DNA of 64,000 nt from Pseudomonadaceae bacterium (GCA_024743175.1 JANSXA010000008.1:153719-217718), one strand, 5' to 3'; shown: positions 8,297-17,883, numbered from the stretch's first letter. Numbers and translations are program-made. The notes: generated by a model not told the origin, from the letters alone.

Positions 8297-8830
8297 ATGG
8301 AATATGTGCACAATTTTTTATCCGACATTGAGACTCAGGTGCTCACCTGCTGGGCTCTGAACAGCGACGATCTGGACTGGCGAGCAGAAACCTTCAGCAT
8401 CTACGGCCGCACGGTTACCGCGCCCAGGACCGCGGCCTGGTACGGTGACGATGGTTTGAACTATCGATACAGTGGCATTGACCACACCACTTCAGGGTGG
8501 CCCGATCAACTCAAGGGCCTGCACCAGCGGGTAAACGAAAGGGCGGGCTGCCATTTCAATTTTGTACTGCTCAATCGATACGAAGATGGCGGCCAGTATA
8601 TGGGATGGCACCGGGATGACGAGGCGGCAGCTGCACCGCTGATTGCATCGTTAAGTCTGGGGGGCTGTCGTCGCTTCCGTTATCGGACAGGTCCAGGTGA
8701 AACGTCAACTGCGATCGACCTCGATGCCGGATCGCTGCTTATATTTGATGGCACACTTCAGCACACGTTAACCCGCACTGCACGGCATGTGGCTCCACGC
8801 ATCAATCTTACCTTCAGGTCAATTCACTGA
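8297..8830 (+). CDS. AlkB-like Fe(II)/2-oxoglutarate DNA demethylase
   Basis: This 177-residue dioxygenase resembles the ALKBH2/3 type more than classic E. coli AlkB. It keeps the NRYEDGGQYMGWHRDDE segment with the iron-binding HxD, the distal His in LQHTLTRT, and the 2-oxoglutarate- and base-contacting Arg residues of RINLTFR. Such enzymes oxidatively remove 1-methyladenine and 3-methylcytosine lesions. Its stop overlaps the murB start (TGATG), suggesting coupled translation. No LexA or Ada box was obvious in the 89 bases upstream. Confidence 0.9.
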   Translation: MEYVHNFLSDIETQVLTCWALNSDDLDWRAETFSIYGRTVTAPRTAAWYGDDGLNYRYSGIDHTTSGWPDQLKGLHQRVNERAGCHFNFVLLNRYEDGGQYMGWHRDDEAAAAPLIASLSLGGCRRFRYRTGPGETSTAIDLDAGSLLIFDGTLQHTLTRTARHVAPRINLTFRSIH

Positions 8831-9840
8831 TGCGGATACAGCAAGACATGCCGATACCAAACACGTTGGCGCTGCCTGCCAGAGCGAAAATGGGTATCCG
8901 TGCAACCTGCGTAGAAGAAGTTCAGGAAGCTCAGCGCTACTGCCGGGAACATGGACTGCCTTTTTTGGCGTTAGGGGAAGGCTCCAACGTGGTGGCGCGC
9001 ACCCACGTGGCACAATTTGTCTGCCTGATGGGATTAACGGGTATTAAAGTGGTGGCGCAGTCCCCGCGCGAAGTTCTCGTGGATGTGGCAGCGGGGGAAA
9101 ACTGGCATCAGACGGTGTCACATACGCTGTCCCAGGGTTGGTACGGGCTTGAAAATCTCGCTCTGATTCCCGGCTCGGCGGGTGCAGCCCCGGTGCAGAA
9201 TATCGGCGCTTATGGGGTTGAGGTTGCGGGTCTTATTGACCAGGTGGAAATCATTGACGATCAAGGTGAACTGCAGTTACTGGACGTTGCCAGCTGTGAG
9301 TTCAGTTATCGGAACAGTATTTTCAAGACCCGCAGAGACTGGATAATTACGCGAATACGTTTGCGCCTGCACAGGCAGGCTGACGTCGTGATCGCGTACC
9401 CGGAACTGCAGGCAGATCTAGCTGCGCAGCATCAATCGAATCCGACACCGGAAGCTGTGTTTGATGCAGTTCAACGGATCAGGAGAAACAAGTTGCCAGA
9501 CGTAAACATAAACCCGAACGTCGGTAGCTTTTTCAAGAACCCGCTGGTCGCGGCCCCTTTTGCATCTGCCTTGAAAGATCACAACACGTGGCTGAAAGTT
9601 TTTCCTCAGGATGGGGTCGGTGAGATGGTCAAATTAAGCGCTGCCCAGCTGATTGATCAGCTGGGATGGAAGGATCGCCCCGCAGCAGAAGTGATGTGTT
9701 GGCAAGCACAGCCACTGGTGCTGGTGAACCGAGGCAAAGCGGACAGCGATGCCGTCCTGAGCTTTGCCGAATCGATCCGTGCAGACGTTTTATCTCACTT
9801 TGGTGTTCACTTGGAACTGGAGCCGTCGGTACTGTCCTGA
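8830..9840 (+). CDS. murB: UDP-N-acetylenolpyruvoylglucosamine reductase
   Basis: MurB reduces UDP-GlcNAc-enolpyruvate to UDP-MurNAc with NADPH and FAD, the second committed step of peptidoglycan precursor synthesis. The 336-residue length matches type I MurB. The FAD-binding [10 protein letters not shown] and [17 protein letters not shown] motifs are present, along with the SYRNSIFK segment and the VGSFFKNP loop carrying the catalytic Ser. ATG 8830 overlaps the alkB stop; ATG 8848 is an alternative. Its last 34 bases run antisense to the end of rne. Confidence 0.96.
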   Translation: MRIQQDMPIPNTLALPARAKMGIRATCVEEVQEAQRYCREHGLPFLALGEGSNVVARTHVAQFVCLMGLTGIKVVAQSPREVLVDVAAGENWHQTVSHTLSQGWYGLENLALIPGSAGAAPVQNIGAYGVEVAGLIDQVEIIDDQGELQLLDVASCEFSYRNSIFKTRRDWIITRIRLRLHRQADVVIAYPELQADLAAQHQSNPTPEAVFDAVQRIRRNKLPDVNINPNVGSFFKNPLVAAPFASALKDHNTWLKVFPQDGVGEMVKLSAAQLIDQLGWKDRPAAEVMCWQAQPLVLVNRGKADSDAVLSFAESIRADVLSHFGVHLELEPSVLS

Positions 9841-12674
9841 CGTCCACTGCTGTTACTCATTACACCCTGCTTTTTGAGTTCCGCTTCACGTTGCCGGCGT
9901 TTAATCTCGCGCGGGTCGTTGTAAGCACGTGCTGGCCGGGCTGGAGCAGGTTCAGCAGCGGGAGTTTGCTCTGCGGCAGCAGCCTCCGGTGCGGCAACTT
10001 CTGTTTCAGCTTCTGCTTTTGGCTCAGCTTTTTGCTCAGCTTTTTGCTCTGTCTTCTGCTCTGCTTGAGACGTTTGTTCTGCAGTTTCAGCTGATTGATC
10101 ATTTTCGCTTTGCGGTGCTGGATCTTTAGGAGTAGCCCGTCGGTTTCTGGCAGGTGCTTTTTCCGTCACTGCTTCAGCGGCGGCAACCGGTTGCTCCAGA
10201 ACCGGAGGTTCAGACACCTCAGGCTGTTCCTGCCTGGATTGCTCTACAGGTTGCGTCTCTTTGCGGGCTGCTTCGCTGACCGTGTTGTTCTCTGCGCTCT
10301 TTTTATTTCGGTTGCGCGGGTCGTTAGATGCTCTGCCGCGTGGCTTTGTCGGTTTACGCTCCGAAAAATCAGCTTCAGCTTTATCATGGGATGCAGCGGC
10401 AGACACAGTTCCACCAACGGCATTGGATACAACCTCTACAGTACTCTTGCTTCTGTCAGGCCCCTGGCTTTTGAAGGTAGACGGGTTGGTTGCGGGTTTA
10501 GATTCTGAGCGGTCTCGCTTGGGTGCTCGTTTGCTGCTCGCAAGTGCATCCTCGCTGGGTGCTCGCTCAGCTGCAGAAGGTCTGGGTTTCTTAGGCCCTT
10601 CGCGCTTTGGCGTTCTGGACTTCTCAGCCGTTTCCTTGGATTCGCTTTTATTGCGGTTCTCAGGTTTGTCGCTTTTGCGGCTGTTACGTTTTGGCCGATC
10701 GCGGTTACTTTCGCGATTGTCTTCGCGCTTGGTCGCATCGCCGGCGGAGTTGTTGTCACTTTTTGCGGGTCTGCTTTGTTCCGCTTTGGATTGTGTTGTC
10801 CTGGCCTGATCGCGACTGGTCCTGCCGCGTGAAGGCTGCTCACGATCCTGACGCTTGGCTGGTGTCCGGGTGCGGTTTTCGGTTTTCCTTTTAGCGGATG
10901 GTCGCTCATCCGCCGCAGGTGCCGCATCATCGCTGAACAGGTTTTTGACCAGTTTTGACCAGAAGCCGGCTTTTGCGGTGCTGGCTTCGGGAGTAGCTGT
11001 CGCTGCCGCTGGCGTCGCAGCTGCCGCAGGTTTTTCTGGTGCTGCCACTGGTGCTGGCGGCGGTTGTTGAGGCTGTAAAGTCTGCACTGCCGCCTGTGGT
11101 CTGTTTATAACCACGCTGTCGTCCGGAATATCTTCGTCGTTCGCTTTGTTGGCCAGTTCTGAAAGCGTTGAACTGGGTACAATACCTTCTTCTTTAACAT
11201 GGTCATCTCGAAGGCGTTCAACAATGTAATGTGGCGTATCGAGATTGGTGTTCGGGATGATGACAACATGACAGCCGGTGCGCTGTTCAATTTCTGCCAC
11301 ATCCTGGCGTTTCTCGTTCAACAGGTAAGCGCCTACCGCCAGGGGTACCTGAACGCGCACTACCGCGCTGCGCTCTTTCAACGATTCTTCTTCCAGAATT
11401 CGCAGAATAGCCAGCGCCAGTGACTTGGTGTCGCGGATGCGACCCTGGCCATTACAGCGCGGGCACAAAACGGTAGTGATTTCTTCCAGTGAGGGACGTA
11501 AGCGCTGGCGGCTCATCTCCATCAACCCAAAACGTGAGATCCGGCTGACCTGTACACGGGCTCGGTCAACTTCCAGCGCGTCACGCATGCGGTTTTCCAC
11601 GGCACGCTGGTTCTTCTGGTTCACCATGTCGATGAAATCAATCACGATAAGGCCACCGATATCGCGTATCCGCAATTGTCGGGCAACTTCGTCTGCGGCC
11701 TCGAGATTGGTGTTCAAGGCGGTTTCTTCAATATCTGCGCCTTTGGTCGCGCGCGCAGAGTTGATGTCTATGGATACCAGAGCTTCCGTGGGGTCAATGA
11801 CAATGCTGCCGCCAGAGGGCAGTTTTACCGTGTGCTCAAAAGCCGATTCAATCTGGCTTTCAATCTGATAACGGCTGAACAGCGGAATGCCATCGCTGTA
11901 CGGTTTAACTTTTTCTTTGTAATGCGGCATCACCTGGGCAATGAAAGACGAAGCTTCTGCATAGGCCTCTTCGCCTTCAATCAGCACCTCACCTACATCA
12001 CGACGCAGGTTGTCGCGTATCGCGCGCAGCACGGCGCTGTTTTCCTGATAGATCAATGAAGGCGTTTTTTCGACTTCATTGGCACTCTGGATGGCTTGCC
12101 AGAGCTGTAAAAGATAAGCCAGGTCCCATTGCAGTTCCTCTGCACTGCGGCCAACACCAGCGGTGCGCACGATGACACCCATACCCTCAGGGATATCCAG
12201 GTGAGATAGTGCCTCGCGGAGCTCGTCGCGATCGTCCCCTTCAATACGGCGTGAAATACCGCCGGCTCTGGGGTTGTTGGGCATCAGAACCATGTAGCGT
12301 CCGGCCAGACTGATGAACGTGGTGAGCGCGGCACCTTTGTTGCCCCGTTCTTCTTTATCAACCTGAACCAGCACTTCCTGGCCTTCCTGCACCAGGTCCT
12401 GGATAGGCGTGCGGGAGCCGCCTTCGCTCATACGTTTCTTGAAGTATCCGCGGGCGATTTCTTTCAGCGGGAGGAAGCCATGACGTTCAGAACCGAAGTC
12501 GACAAATGCAGCTTCCAGGCTGGGTTCAACGCGGGTGATTCTGGCTTTGTAGATGCTGGATTTTTTCTGTTCGCGGGATCGATTTTCTATGTCGAGGTCA
12601 TTCAGTTTCTGACCATCAACCAGGGCAATGCGTACCTCTTCGGAGTGGGAAGCATTGATTAACATTCTTTTCAT
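9807..12674 (-). CDS. rne: Ribonuclease E
   Basis: The 955-residue RNase E is the core endonuclease for mRNA turnover and rRNA/tRNA processing, and the scaffold of the degradosome. Residues 1 to about 500 are the catalytic half: N-terminal [16 protein letters not shown], an S1 domain, the DNase I-like metal site around [12 protein letters not shown] and IVIDFIDM, and the Zn-link [10 protein letters not shown] near residue 405. The remainder is a low-complexity, disordered tail rich in Ala, Glu, Lys, Arg and Pro, with [15 protein letters not shown] repeats, expected to hold RNA- and partner-binding sites. A 689-base leader precedes it. Its stop lies inside the 3' end of murB on the other strand. 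Confidence 0.97.
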   Translation of the reverse strand: MKRMLINASHSEEVRIALVDGQKLNDLDIENRSREQKKSSIYKARITRVEPSLEAAFVDFGSERHGFLPLKEIARGYFKKRMSEGGSRTPIQDLVQEGQEVLVQVDKEERGNKGAALTTFISLAGRYMVLMPNNPRAGGISRRIEGDDRDELREALSHLDIPEGMGVIVRTAGVGRSAEELQWDLAYLLQLWQAIQSANEVEKTPSLIYQENSAVLRAIRDNLRRDVGEVLIEGEEAYAEASSFIAQVMPHYKEKVKPYSDGIPLFSRYQIESQIESAFEHTVKLPSGGSIVIDPTEALVSIDINSARATKGADIEETALNTNLEAADEVARQLRIRDIGGLIVIDFIDMVNQKNQRAVENRMRDALEVDRARVQVSRISRFGLMEMSRQRLRPSLEEITTVLCPRCNGQGRIRDTKSLALAILRILEEESLKERSAVVRVQVPLAVGAYLLNEKRQDVAEIEQRTGCHVVIIPNTNLDTPHYIVERLRDDHVKEEGIVPSSTLSELANKANDEDIPDDSVVINRPQAAVQTLQPQQPPPAPVAAPEKPAAAATPAAATATPEASTAKAGFWSKLVKNLFSDDAAPAADERPSAKRKTENRTRTPAKRQDREQPSRGRTSRDQARTTQSKAEQSRPAKSDNNSAGDATKREDNRESNRDRPKRNSRKSDKPENRNKSESKETAEKSRTPKREGPKKPRPSAAERAPSEDALASSKRAPKRDRSESKPATNPSTFKSQGPDRSKSTVEVVSNAVGGTVSAAASHDKAEADFSERKPTKPRGRASNDPRNRNKKSAENNTVSEAARKETQPVEQSRQEQPEVSEPPVLEQPVAAAEAVTEKAPARNRRATPKDPAPQSENDQSAETAEQTSQAEQKTEQKAEQKAEPKAEAETEVAAPEAAAAEQTPAAEPAPARPARAYNDPREIKRRQREAELKKQGVMSNSSGRQDSTDGSSSK

Positions 12675-13363
12675 GTTGGACTCTTAACGTGTCTAAAAAT
12701 AAACGCGCTGATCGCGAGATAAGCGCGTCGTTTGTCGACAACAAAGAGTGTCAGCCGTTGCTATTGGCAGGGTAGGAGGTTGCGCAATCTACTGATTCGC
12801 CACATGGCAGCGTCTGGTTGTAAACCTTCGGCATTCTCATGCGGCTTCAGCTCAGAAAGCTTTCAGCCTGTTTTGGGGACTGGTCACAGCGTTGTTAGGT
12901 GCTGGAAGAACTCAGTGCCCGCCTCAGGCCAGGTACGCCACGTTTTCGTTTCAACTTAAGCGGCGAGTGCGGATGAGCGCTTGACGCTTGAGTGTCTGTA
13001 TCTGTTCCCGGTGACATCAACGATGTGTGCACGGGTTCTGGTGAGAGCCGGTGTCACGCGGTGACGTCAAAATCTTTTCCAATAGTTCATCGACCAACAG
13101 GCGTTTATTTGAGGGCTGGCGCATTCCTTGAGTTGTCCAGGGGAATGCCAATATTGCTCTTAGGCCGTCAGGGCGCACAATGTTGTCTTGACTCGAGGTG
13201 GGCAATTCAGTCGACATCTTTGGATACTCATCTTTGTATTCAAAACGCTGTCGCTGGTTACAGTAAGCGCTGTCGCAGATATCGTGCTCACGCCGAGACC
13301 AACTGATGTTAGCATTGTTTGCTAACTCCTTCAAAGCCCTAAAGTTTATATGTTTTTACAGCC
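12675..13363. other. 689-base gap: rne leader and divergent rne/rluC promoters
   Basis: No convincing protein gene lies here. The open frames at 12992-13306 (+) and 13017-13334 (-) overlap each other antisense and read as noise. E. coli also has a long rne-rluC intergenic region, whose 361-nt rne leader mediates RNase E autoregulation. By position this region should do the same, with transcription to the left for rne and to the right for rluC. I did not identify the leader's conserved hairpins by eye. Confidence 0.6.
13308..13326. promoter_or_regulatory. Perfect 7-bp inverted repeat upstream of rluC
   Basis: GTTAGCA (13308-13314) and TGCTAAC (13320-13326) are perfect reverse complements separated by five bases. 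The repeat lies 38 bases before the rluC ATG, where an operator or the base of a leader hairpin could act. No known regulator is recognised. Confidence 0.4.
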
Positions 13364-14335
13364 ATGACGGTCCAACATGTTGATATTCAGGACCCCGAAG
13401 ATGTCGGGCAGCGGATTGATAATTTTCTGCTCAGGACCTTAAAGGGTGTGCCGCGGCAATATGTGTATCGCATCCTGCGTCGCGGTGAAGTCAGAGTAAA
13501 TGGCGGCCGTGTTAAGGCCAGCTATCGCATGCAGTTAAACGATCGGGTGCGGATTCCGCCAACGCGAGCGCGCCAGGAATTGCCTGTTGAGTATTCGACT
13601 GATATTGCAGAAACGTTAAAAGACAGCGTGATTTTCGAAGATGCAGATTATCTTATTCTGAACAAGCCGGCAGGCATTGCCGTACATGGTGGCTCCTCTA
13701 TTCGTTCTGGCATCGTCGAGATTCTGCGTGATATCTATGCCAACCCGCGCCTGGAGTTGGTGCACCGCCTGGATCGCGACACGTCAGGTTGTCTGGCTCT
13801 GGCGAAGAAACGCAGTGCGCTGCAGATTGCGCAAGCGGCATTTCGCGAACGCCGGGTTAAAAAGATCTATGAGCTGTATGTTCACGGACAATGGCCGCAG
13901 TCCAAACGCGTAGTGCAGCTCAAACTGGAACGCTACGAGACGTCCTGGGGCGAGCGCAGAGTCAGAGTCAGCGCAGCCGGTGTGAAGGCGCGCACAGACT
14001 TTGAAGTGCTGGAACGTGCGGGCGTACATGCGACACGCCTGCAGGCGACGTTACATACGGGTAGAACGCATCAGATCAGAGTGCATGCCAGCGCCAGCGG
14101 GCACAGCATCATGGGGGACGATAAGTATTCTGCAGCTCAAGACCCCGGCAGCGGGGCACATCAGCTGGATGAGGTGCCCAGATTGTGTCTGCACGCGCGG
14201 AAGTTAACAATACCGATTGGTGCTGATGCCCTCAGAGTTGTTGCCCCGGTAGAGCCTGGGATGGCTCAATTCTGGGCGTCATGTCAGGCTGTAGCCGAGA
14301 GTTCTGAGAAACCTTGCGGTGGCGATCAGGGGTAA
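13364..14335 (+). CDS. rluC: 23S rRNA pseudouridine synthase (RluC/RluD family)
   Basis: The 323-residue enzyme isomerises uridines of 23S rRNA. An N-terminal S4 RNA-binding domain (RIDNFLLRTLKG through VRVNGGRVKASY, residues about 17-60) is followed by the catalytic domain. This contains VHRLDRDTSG with the catalytic Asp near residue 135, and the later LHTGRTHQIRVH motif. The rne-rluC neighbourhood supports RluC, which modifies positions 955/2504/2580 in E. coli. Its last 57 bases overlap the convergent maf gene. Confidence 0.95.
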   Translation: MTVQHVDIQDPEDVGQRIDNFLLRTLKGVPRQYVYRILRRGEVRVNGGRVKASYRMQLNDRVRIPPTRARQELPVEYSTDIAETLKDSVIFEDADYLILNKPAGIAVHGGSSIRSGIVEILRDIYANPRLELVHRLDRDTSGCLALAKKRSALQIAQAAFRERRVKKIYELYVHGQWPQSKRVVQLKLERYETSWGERRVRVSAAGVKARTDFEVLERAGVHATRLQATLHTGRTHQIRVHASASGHSIMGDDKYSAAQDPGSGAHQLDEVPRLCLHARKLTIPIGADALRVVAPVEPGMAQFWASCQAVAESSEKPCGGDQG

Positions 14336-14869
14336 ACCTATCAGCGCGCTGGGGTCATCTGAAGTTACCGAATCGAACAGGCTGATACCCAGACCTTCGA
14401 TTTTGAAGCCCCCTGCACAATCAAACGCAGGCTCAGCTGCAACATAGTGATCGATGTCCTGGCGGGATAGCTGCCGGAACTGAAGTTCTGTGGGCACAAC
14501 GGCAGCCAGGCGCTGGCTATTGTCATGAATTGCCACGGCTGTATAAAAAGTCGCGACCCTGCCGCTGCAGCTTAGCAGCTGCTTGACTGCGCCAGCCGCA
14601 TTGCCAGGTTTGTGCAGTTGCGACCCATTGCAGAAACCCACCTGGTCTGAGCCGATAACCACGCACTCAGGGTGGCTTTGCAGGCCAGCTGCAGCTTTGT
14701 TATGGGCCAGACGAAGCGCCAGCGCATCGGGTTTTTCTGCTCGTAAGGCCTGTTCATCCGTCTTTGGATCTATGGCGGTAAAGGCCAGATTCAGTGTCTT
14801 CAGGGCATTTGCCCGGTAGCGGGACGTTGATGCCAGGATCAGGCGCGTTCGATTTACTGATTCAGCCAT
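14279..14869 (-). CDS. Maf/YceF-like nucleoside triphosphate pyrophosphatase
   Basis: This 196-residue Maf family protein has the N-terminal LILASTSRYRANAL motif, the GSDQV segment with the conserved Asp, and the EGLGISLFDSVTSDDPSALIGLPL C-terminal signature of the YceF (m7GTP pyrophosphatase) branch. It hydrolyses noncanonical nucleotides to monophosphates. A maf gene upstream of yceD-rpmF is normal for gammaproteobacteria. Its 3' end is antisense to the last 57 bases of rluC. The HAD phosphatase and sppA genes that often lie between rluC and maf are absent. Confidence 0.92.
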   Translation of the reverse strand: MAESVNRTRLILASTSRYRANALKTLNLAFTAIDPKTDEQALRAEKPDALALRLAHNKAAAGLQSHPECVVIGSDQVGFCNGSQLHKPGNAAGAVKQLLSCSGRVATFYTAVAIHDNSQRLAAVVPTELQFRQLSRQDIDHYVAAEPAFDCAGGFKIEGLGISLFDSVTSDDPSALIGLPLIATARFLRTLGYSLT

Positions 14870-14992
14870 GCCTGCAAACCTGTGAAAGTGTGGAAATTTG
14901 CATCGATTTACCTATAAATTCAGTGGCTTGTGCGGGTTTACATGGCCTGTTGAGATACCTATCATTGCCGCCGCCCTGGGTAGTAAGAAGCT

Positions 14993-15586
14993 GTGAACAA
15001 AAAGCCTGTCGCCAAGAAGCCTGAAAACAGCAGAAACTCACAAAAAGAACGTCGCTCTGAGTCTGTTGTCCCCACCTATGTGGAACTGGCCAAGGCAGGT
15101 TCGAAAATTGCCCGCGAGGTACCTGCGCAGTCCTGCTTAAGGCTTGCTGCAGAGTGTAAAAGCGTGCAATCAGTAAAGACAGAGTTGGCGTTCGGCTGGG
15201 ACAAAAAGTCGCGTATTGCTGTGAGCGGCCAGGCTGAGGCCGACGTTGAGTTACACTGTCAGCTGTGTATTGAGCCTGTCACCCGTCATCTGCAGGCATC
15301 GGTAGAGGGCGTGCTGGCAAGGTCGGAAATTGAGGCGCAAGCCTGGAAAGAAGAAGACGACCAGCTGGACATTATTGTGGTCTCGGGACCGGGCTTGGAC
15401 ATTTTGGAATTAATCGAAGACGAGTTGCTTCTGCGCTTGCCTTCGCAGGTTTGTGTTGACCGCCTCTGCGCTAATCGCCCGGCCTTGAGCTATGGTGAAG
15501 ACGAAGGGCCAGCAACAGATACCTATAAACCGTTTGCGGCGCTTGCTGAGTTAAAACAGCAGAAAGATGTTGCAGATAAACAGTAG
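14993..15586 (+). CDS. yceD: YceD/DUF177 family protein
   Basis: The 197-residue DUF177 protein has the family's central ELHCQLCIEPVTRHL segment with paired cysteines, and the acidic EDELLLRLPSQVC region. In bacteria and plant plastids these proteins are linked to 23S rRNA accumulation and nearly always precede rpmF, as here. The N-terminus is unusually basic (NKKPVAKKPENSRNSQKERR). Start is GTG 14993. rpmF begins 35 bases downstream behind an AGGAAAA ribosome-binding site, so the two should be co-transcribed. Confidence 0.92.
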   Translation: MNKKPVAKKPENSRNSQKERRSESVVPTYVELAKAGSKIAREVPAQSCLRLAAECKSVQSVKTELAFGWDKKSRIAVSGQAEADVELHCQLCIEPVTRHLQASVEGVLARSEIEAQAWKEEDDQLDIIVVSGPGLDILELIEDELLLRLPSQVCVDRLCANRPALSYGEDEGPATDTYKPFAALAELKQQKDVADKQ

Positions 15587-15621
15587 CGCATATTTAACAA
15601 TCTGAACTTTAGGAAAAAACC

Positions 15622-15798
15622 ATGGCTGTACAGAAGAATAAAGTGACGCGCCGTCGTCGCGGAACACGTCGCTCTCACGACAGTTTGAGCAATCCCACAT
15701 TGTCGGTGGACGGCACTACGGGTGAAACTCACAGACGTCATCATGTCACTGCAGACGGCTACTATCGCGGCCGTCAGGTGATCGCAGACAAAGAATAG
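15622..15798 (+). CDS. rpmF: Large ribosomal subunit protein bL32
   Basis: A 58-residue ribosomal protein reading [20 protein letters not shown], with [17 protein letters not shown] in the middle and a GYYRGRQVI end. This is the cysteine-free form of bL32. AGGAAAA lies about 5 bases before the ATG. The gene sits between yceD and fabD as part of the ribosome/fatty-acid-synthesis cluster. fabD begins only 6 bases after its stop, leaving no room for the usual plsX and fabH. Confidence 0.97.
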   Translation: MAVQKNKVTRRRRGTRRSHDSLSNPTLSVDGTTGETHRRHHVTADGYYRGRQVIADKE

Positions 15799-15804
15799 AG
15801 ACAG

Positions 15805-16710
15805 ATGAGCGTCGGAGCCGTCTTCCCTGGCCAGGGAGCGCAAAGCGTAGGAATGCTGGCAGAACTTGCCGGGCAGTTCCCGAGCGTTGTGCAGAAGTTT
15901 GAACAAGCCTCAGACCATCTTGGTTTTGATGTTTGGAAAATGGTCCAGGAAGGTCCTGCAGAAGACCTTTCCGCCACACAAAACACTCAGCCGGTACTGC
16001 TGACTGCTTCTGCTGCAATCTGGGACGTGTGGCAATCTCACGCACCGGCGCCTGCGTTTGTTGCGGGACACAGTCTGGGTGAATATTCCGCTTTAACCTG
16101 CGCAGGCGCGCTGGAGTTTGCTGATGCTGTGAAACTGGTTCGCCTGCGTGGTGAGCTGATGGAAGCGGCCGTGCCCAGAGGGCAGGGCGCCATGGCAGCA
16201 GTCATGGGGCTTGGCGATGAAGAAGTTGTCGCCTGTTGTGAAGCAACCCCCGGTATTGTTGTTGCAGCGAATTTTAATGCCCCCGGTCAGGTTGTTATCG
16301 CAGGTGCGGCAGCAGCTGTGCAGGCAGCGGCGGATGCCTGCAAAGATGCCGGCGCAAAGCGTGCGGTGATGCTTGATGTTTCCGGCCCCTTCCACTCTCC
16401 TCTTATGGCCAGCGCCAAGGCTGAGTTTGCTCAGGCCCTGGGTGCAATCGACCTGCAGATGCCTGCGATGGAAATTGTGCAGAACGTCAGTGGAGATATC
16501 CCCGCCACTGTTGATCAGCTTCGCGATAATCTGCTTGCTCAGATTGCTGAGCCCGTGCTGTGGACCAGGTCGGTTAACAGGATGGTTGAGGGAGGTGTAG
16601 ACCAGTTTGTCGAGTGCGGTCCAGGTAATGTGTTGGGTGGTCTGATCAGGCGTATATCCAAGGTTACGCCAACCACAGGTCTGGCTTCACCTGAAGTGCA
16701 CGTCATCTAG
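15805..16710 (+). CDS. fabD: Malonyl-CoA--ACP transacylase
   Basis: FabD loads malonyl groups from CoA onto acyl carrier protein for chain elongation. The 301-residue protein has the N-terminal FPGQGAQSVGM motif (about residues 7-17), the GHSLGEYSAL nucleophile elbow with the active-site Ser near residue 91, and the VSGPFHSPLM segment with the catalytic His. It starts 6 bases after rpmF and is followed by fabG after 29 bases. It should be expressed from the yceD-rpmF transcript. Confidence 0.97.
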   Translation: MSVGAVFPGQGAQSVGMLAELAGQFPSVVQKFEQASDHLGFDVWKMVQEGPAEDLSATQNTQPVLLTASAAIWDVWQSHAPAPAFVAGHSLGEYSALTCAGALEFADAVKLVRLRGELMEAAVPRGQGAMAAVMGLGDEEVVACCEATPGIVVAANFNAPGQVVIAGAAAAVQAAADACKDAGAKRAVMLDVSGPFHSPLMASAKAEFAQALGAIDLQMPAMEIVQNVSGDIPATVDQLRDNLLAQIAEPVLWTRSVNRMVEGGVDQFVECGPGNVLGGLIRRISKVTPTTGLASPEVHVI

Positions 16711-16739
16711 CGCTCTTAATTACATTAATCTGAAATTTC

Positions 16740-17468
16740 ATGACTAAAAAAACAGCTCTAGTTACCGGTGCTTCCCGTGGCATAGGTGCTGCCATTGCAC
16801 GTCGTTTGGTTAACGATGGCTTTTTTGTTGTTGGCACCGCAACCTCTGAGCAGGGTGCGCAGGATATCGACGCGGCTCTGGGTGATGATGGCCTGGGACT
16901 GCAGTTGCAACTGCAGTCTGCTGATTCGATTGCGCAAGTGCTGAAAACCATAGCAGATCAGGCGGAACCACCGGTTGTTCTGGTGAATAACGCAGGGATT
17001 ACTCGAGATAATCTGCTGCTGCGCATGAGCGAGGATGAGTGGTCGGATGTTATTGAAACCAATCTCAACGGACTCTATCGAGTGACCAAAGCAGTGCTCC
17101 GAGGTATGCTCAAGGCTCGTTGGGGGCGTATTGTTAACGTGGGCTCTGTGGTTGCACGAATGGGTAACCCCGGGCAGAGCAATTATGTCGCGTCCAAGTC
17201 GGCGATAGAGGGTTTTTCCCGCGCTCTGGCCTTTGAGGTTGCATCACGCAATATCACAGTGAATACAGTTGCGCCAGGTTTTATCGGTACCGATATGACG
17301 TCACAGTTAAGCGAAGAGCAAGCCAGGATTATGCTCGAACGAATTCCGTTAGGCAGGATGGGGGAAGTAGATGAAGTAGCGGGCGCGGTAGCATACCTCG
17401 TCAGCGAAGATGCAGCTTACATAACCGGACAAACACTGCATATTAACGGTGGTATGTACGCCGCTTAG
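16740..17468 (+). CDS. fabG: 3-oxoacyl-ACP reductase
   Basis: FabG performs the first reduction of each fatty acid synthesis cycle, using NADPH. The 242-residue SDR has TGASRGIG at residues 9-16, NNAGITRDNLLLRM, the catalytic Ser in NVGSVV, and YVASK with the Tyr/Lys pair. ITGQTLHINGGMYA is the normal C-terminus. It lies between fabD and acpP, its standard place. Confidence 0.97.
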   Translation: MTKKTALVTGASRGIGAAIARRLVNDGFFVVGTATSEQGAQDIDAALGDDGLGLQLQLQSADSIAQVLKTIADQAEPPVVLVNNAGITRDNLLLRMSEDEWSDVIETNLNGLYRVTKAVLRGMLKARWGRIVNVGSVVARMGNPGQSNYVASKSAIEGFSRALAFEVASRNITVNTVAPGFIGTDMTSQLSEEQARIMLERIPLGRMGEVDEVAGAVAYLVSEDAAYITGQTLHINGGMYAA

Positions 17469-17519
17469 TATGCTTGTCAATAAATAACAAACTAACGTGC
17501 AGAGTGTGCTGCATGTAGA

Positions 17520-17563
17520 GGTTTAAAAGCTCGCTTGCGTTGCTTAAACCCCCTCTATAGAAT
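17520..17563 (+). promoter_or_regulatory. acpP promoter with inverted repeat across the -35 box
   Basis: A sigma-70-like promoter, -35 TTGCGT (17535-17540), 17-base spacer and -10 TAGAAT (17558-17563), lies 47 bases before the acpP start. A dedicated acpP promoter is expected because acyl carrier protein is made in large excess over FabD and FabG. A perfect inverted repeat, GGTTTAA (17520-17526) and TTAAACC (17544-17550), brackets the -35 box, where a repressor could compete with polymerase. No known fatty-acid regulator site is recognised in it. Confidence 0.55.
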
Positions 17564-17609
17564 GCGCTCGCCCTGCCTCCAGGAACCTATTTAGGGAGAC
17601 CCCTTTAGC

Positions 17610-17843
17610 ATGAGTAGTGTTGAAGAACGCGTAAAAAAATTAATTTGTGAACAGCTCGGTGTCAAGGAAGATGAAGTGAAAGACGACGCGTCTTTTGTGG
17701 AAGATCTGGGCGCTGACTCACTGGACACAGTCGAACTGGTCATGGCGTTGGAAGAGGAATTCGAAACCGAAATTCCTGACGAAGAGGCTGAGAAGATCAG
17801 CACCGTCAAAGACGCTATCAGCTATATTCTAGCCCACCAATAG
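17610..17843 (+). CDS. acpP: Acyl carrier protein
   Basis: The 77-residue acidic ACP carries growing acyl chains on a phosphopantetheine arm. The arm attaches to the Ser of the [18 protein letters not shown] motif (Ser37). The rest follows the canonical four-helix sequence, from [17 protein letters not shown] to [17 protein letters not shown] lies upstream of the ATG. It also supplies acyl groups for lipid A, linking it to the LpxK/MsbA block. Confidence 0.98.
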   Translation: MSSVEERVKKLICEQLGVKEDEVKDDASFVEDLGADSLDTVELVMALEEEFETEIPDEEAEKISTVKDAISYILAHQ

Positions 17844-17851
17844 CGTTGTTC

Positions 17852-17883
17852 CCGGCAACTCCCTTAAATCGGGGAGCTGCCGG
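17852..17883 (+). terminator. Stem-loop between acpP and fabF, possible attenuator
   Basis: Arms at 17852-17863 and 17872-17883 form a 12-base-pair stem with one mismatch (CCGGCA and CTCCC on the left, GGGAG and TGCCGG on the right) and an eight-base loop. No T-run follows, so it is not a typical intrinsic terminator. By position it may stabilise the abundant acpP mRNA or reduce read-through into fabF. Confidence 0.5.

Noticed and set aside
9860..11070. Several open frames antisense to the RNase E tail
   Set aside because: The biased composition of the disordered tail suppresses stops in the other frames; translations are Leu/Ser/Phe or Lys/Gln low complexity.
12992..13334. Two opposing frames of about 105 codons in the rne-rluC gap
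   Set aside because: They overlap each other antisense, lack ribosome-binding sites and resemble no family; the gap is expected to be the rne leader.
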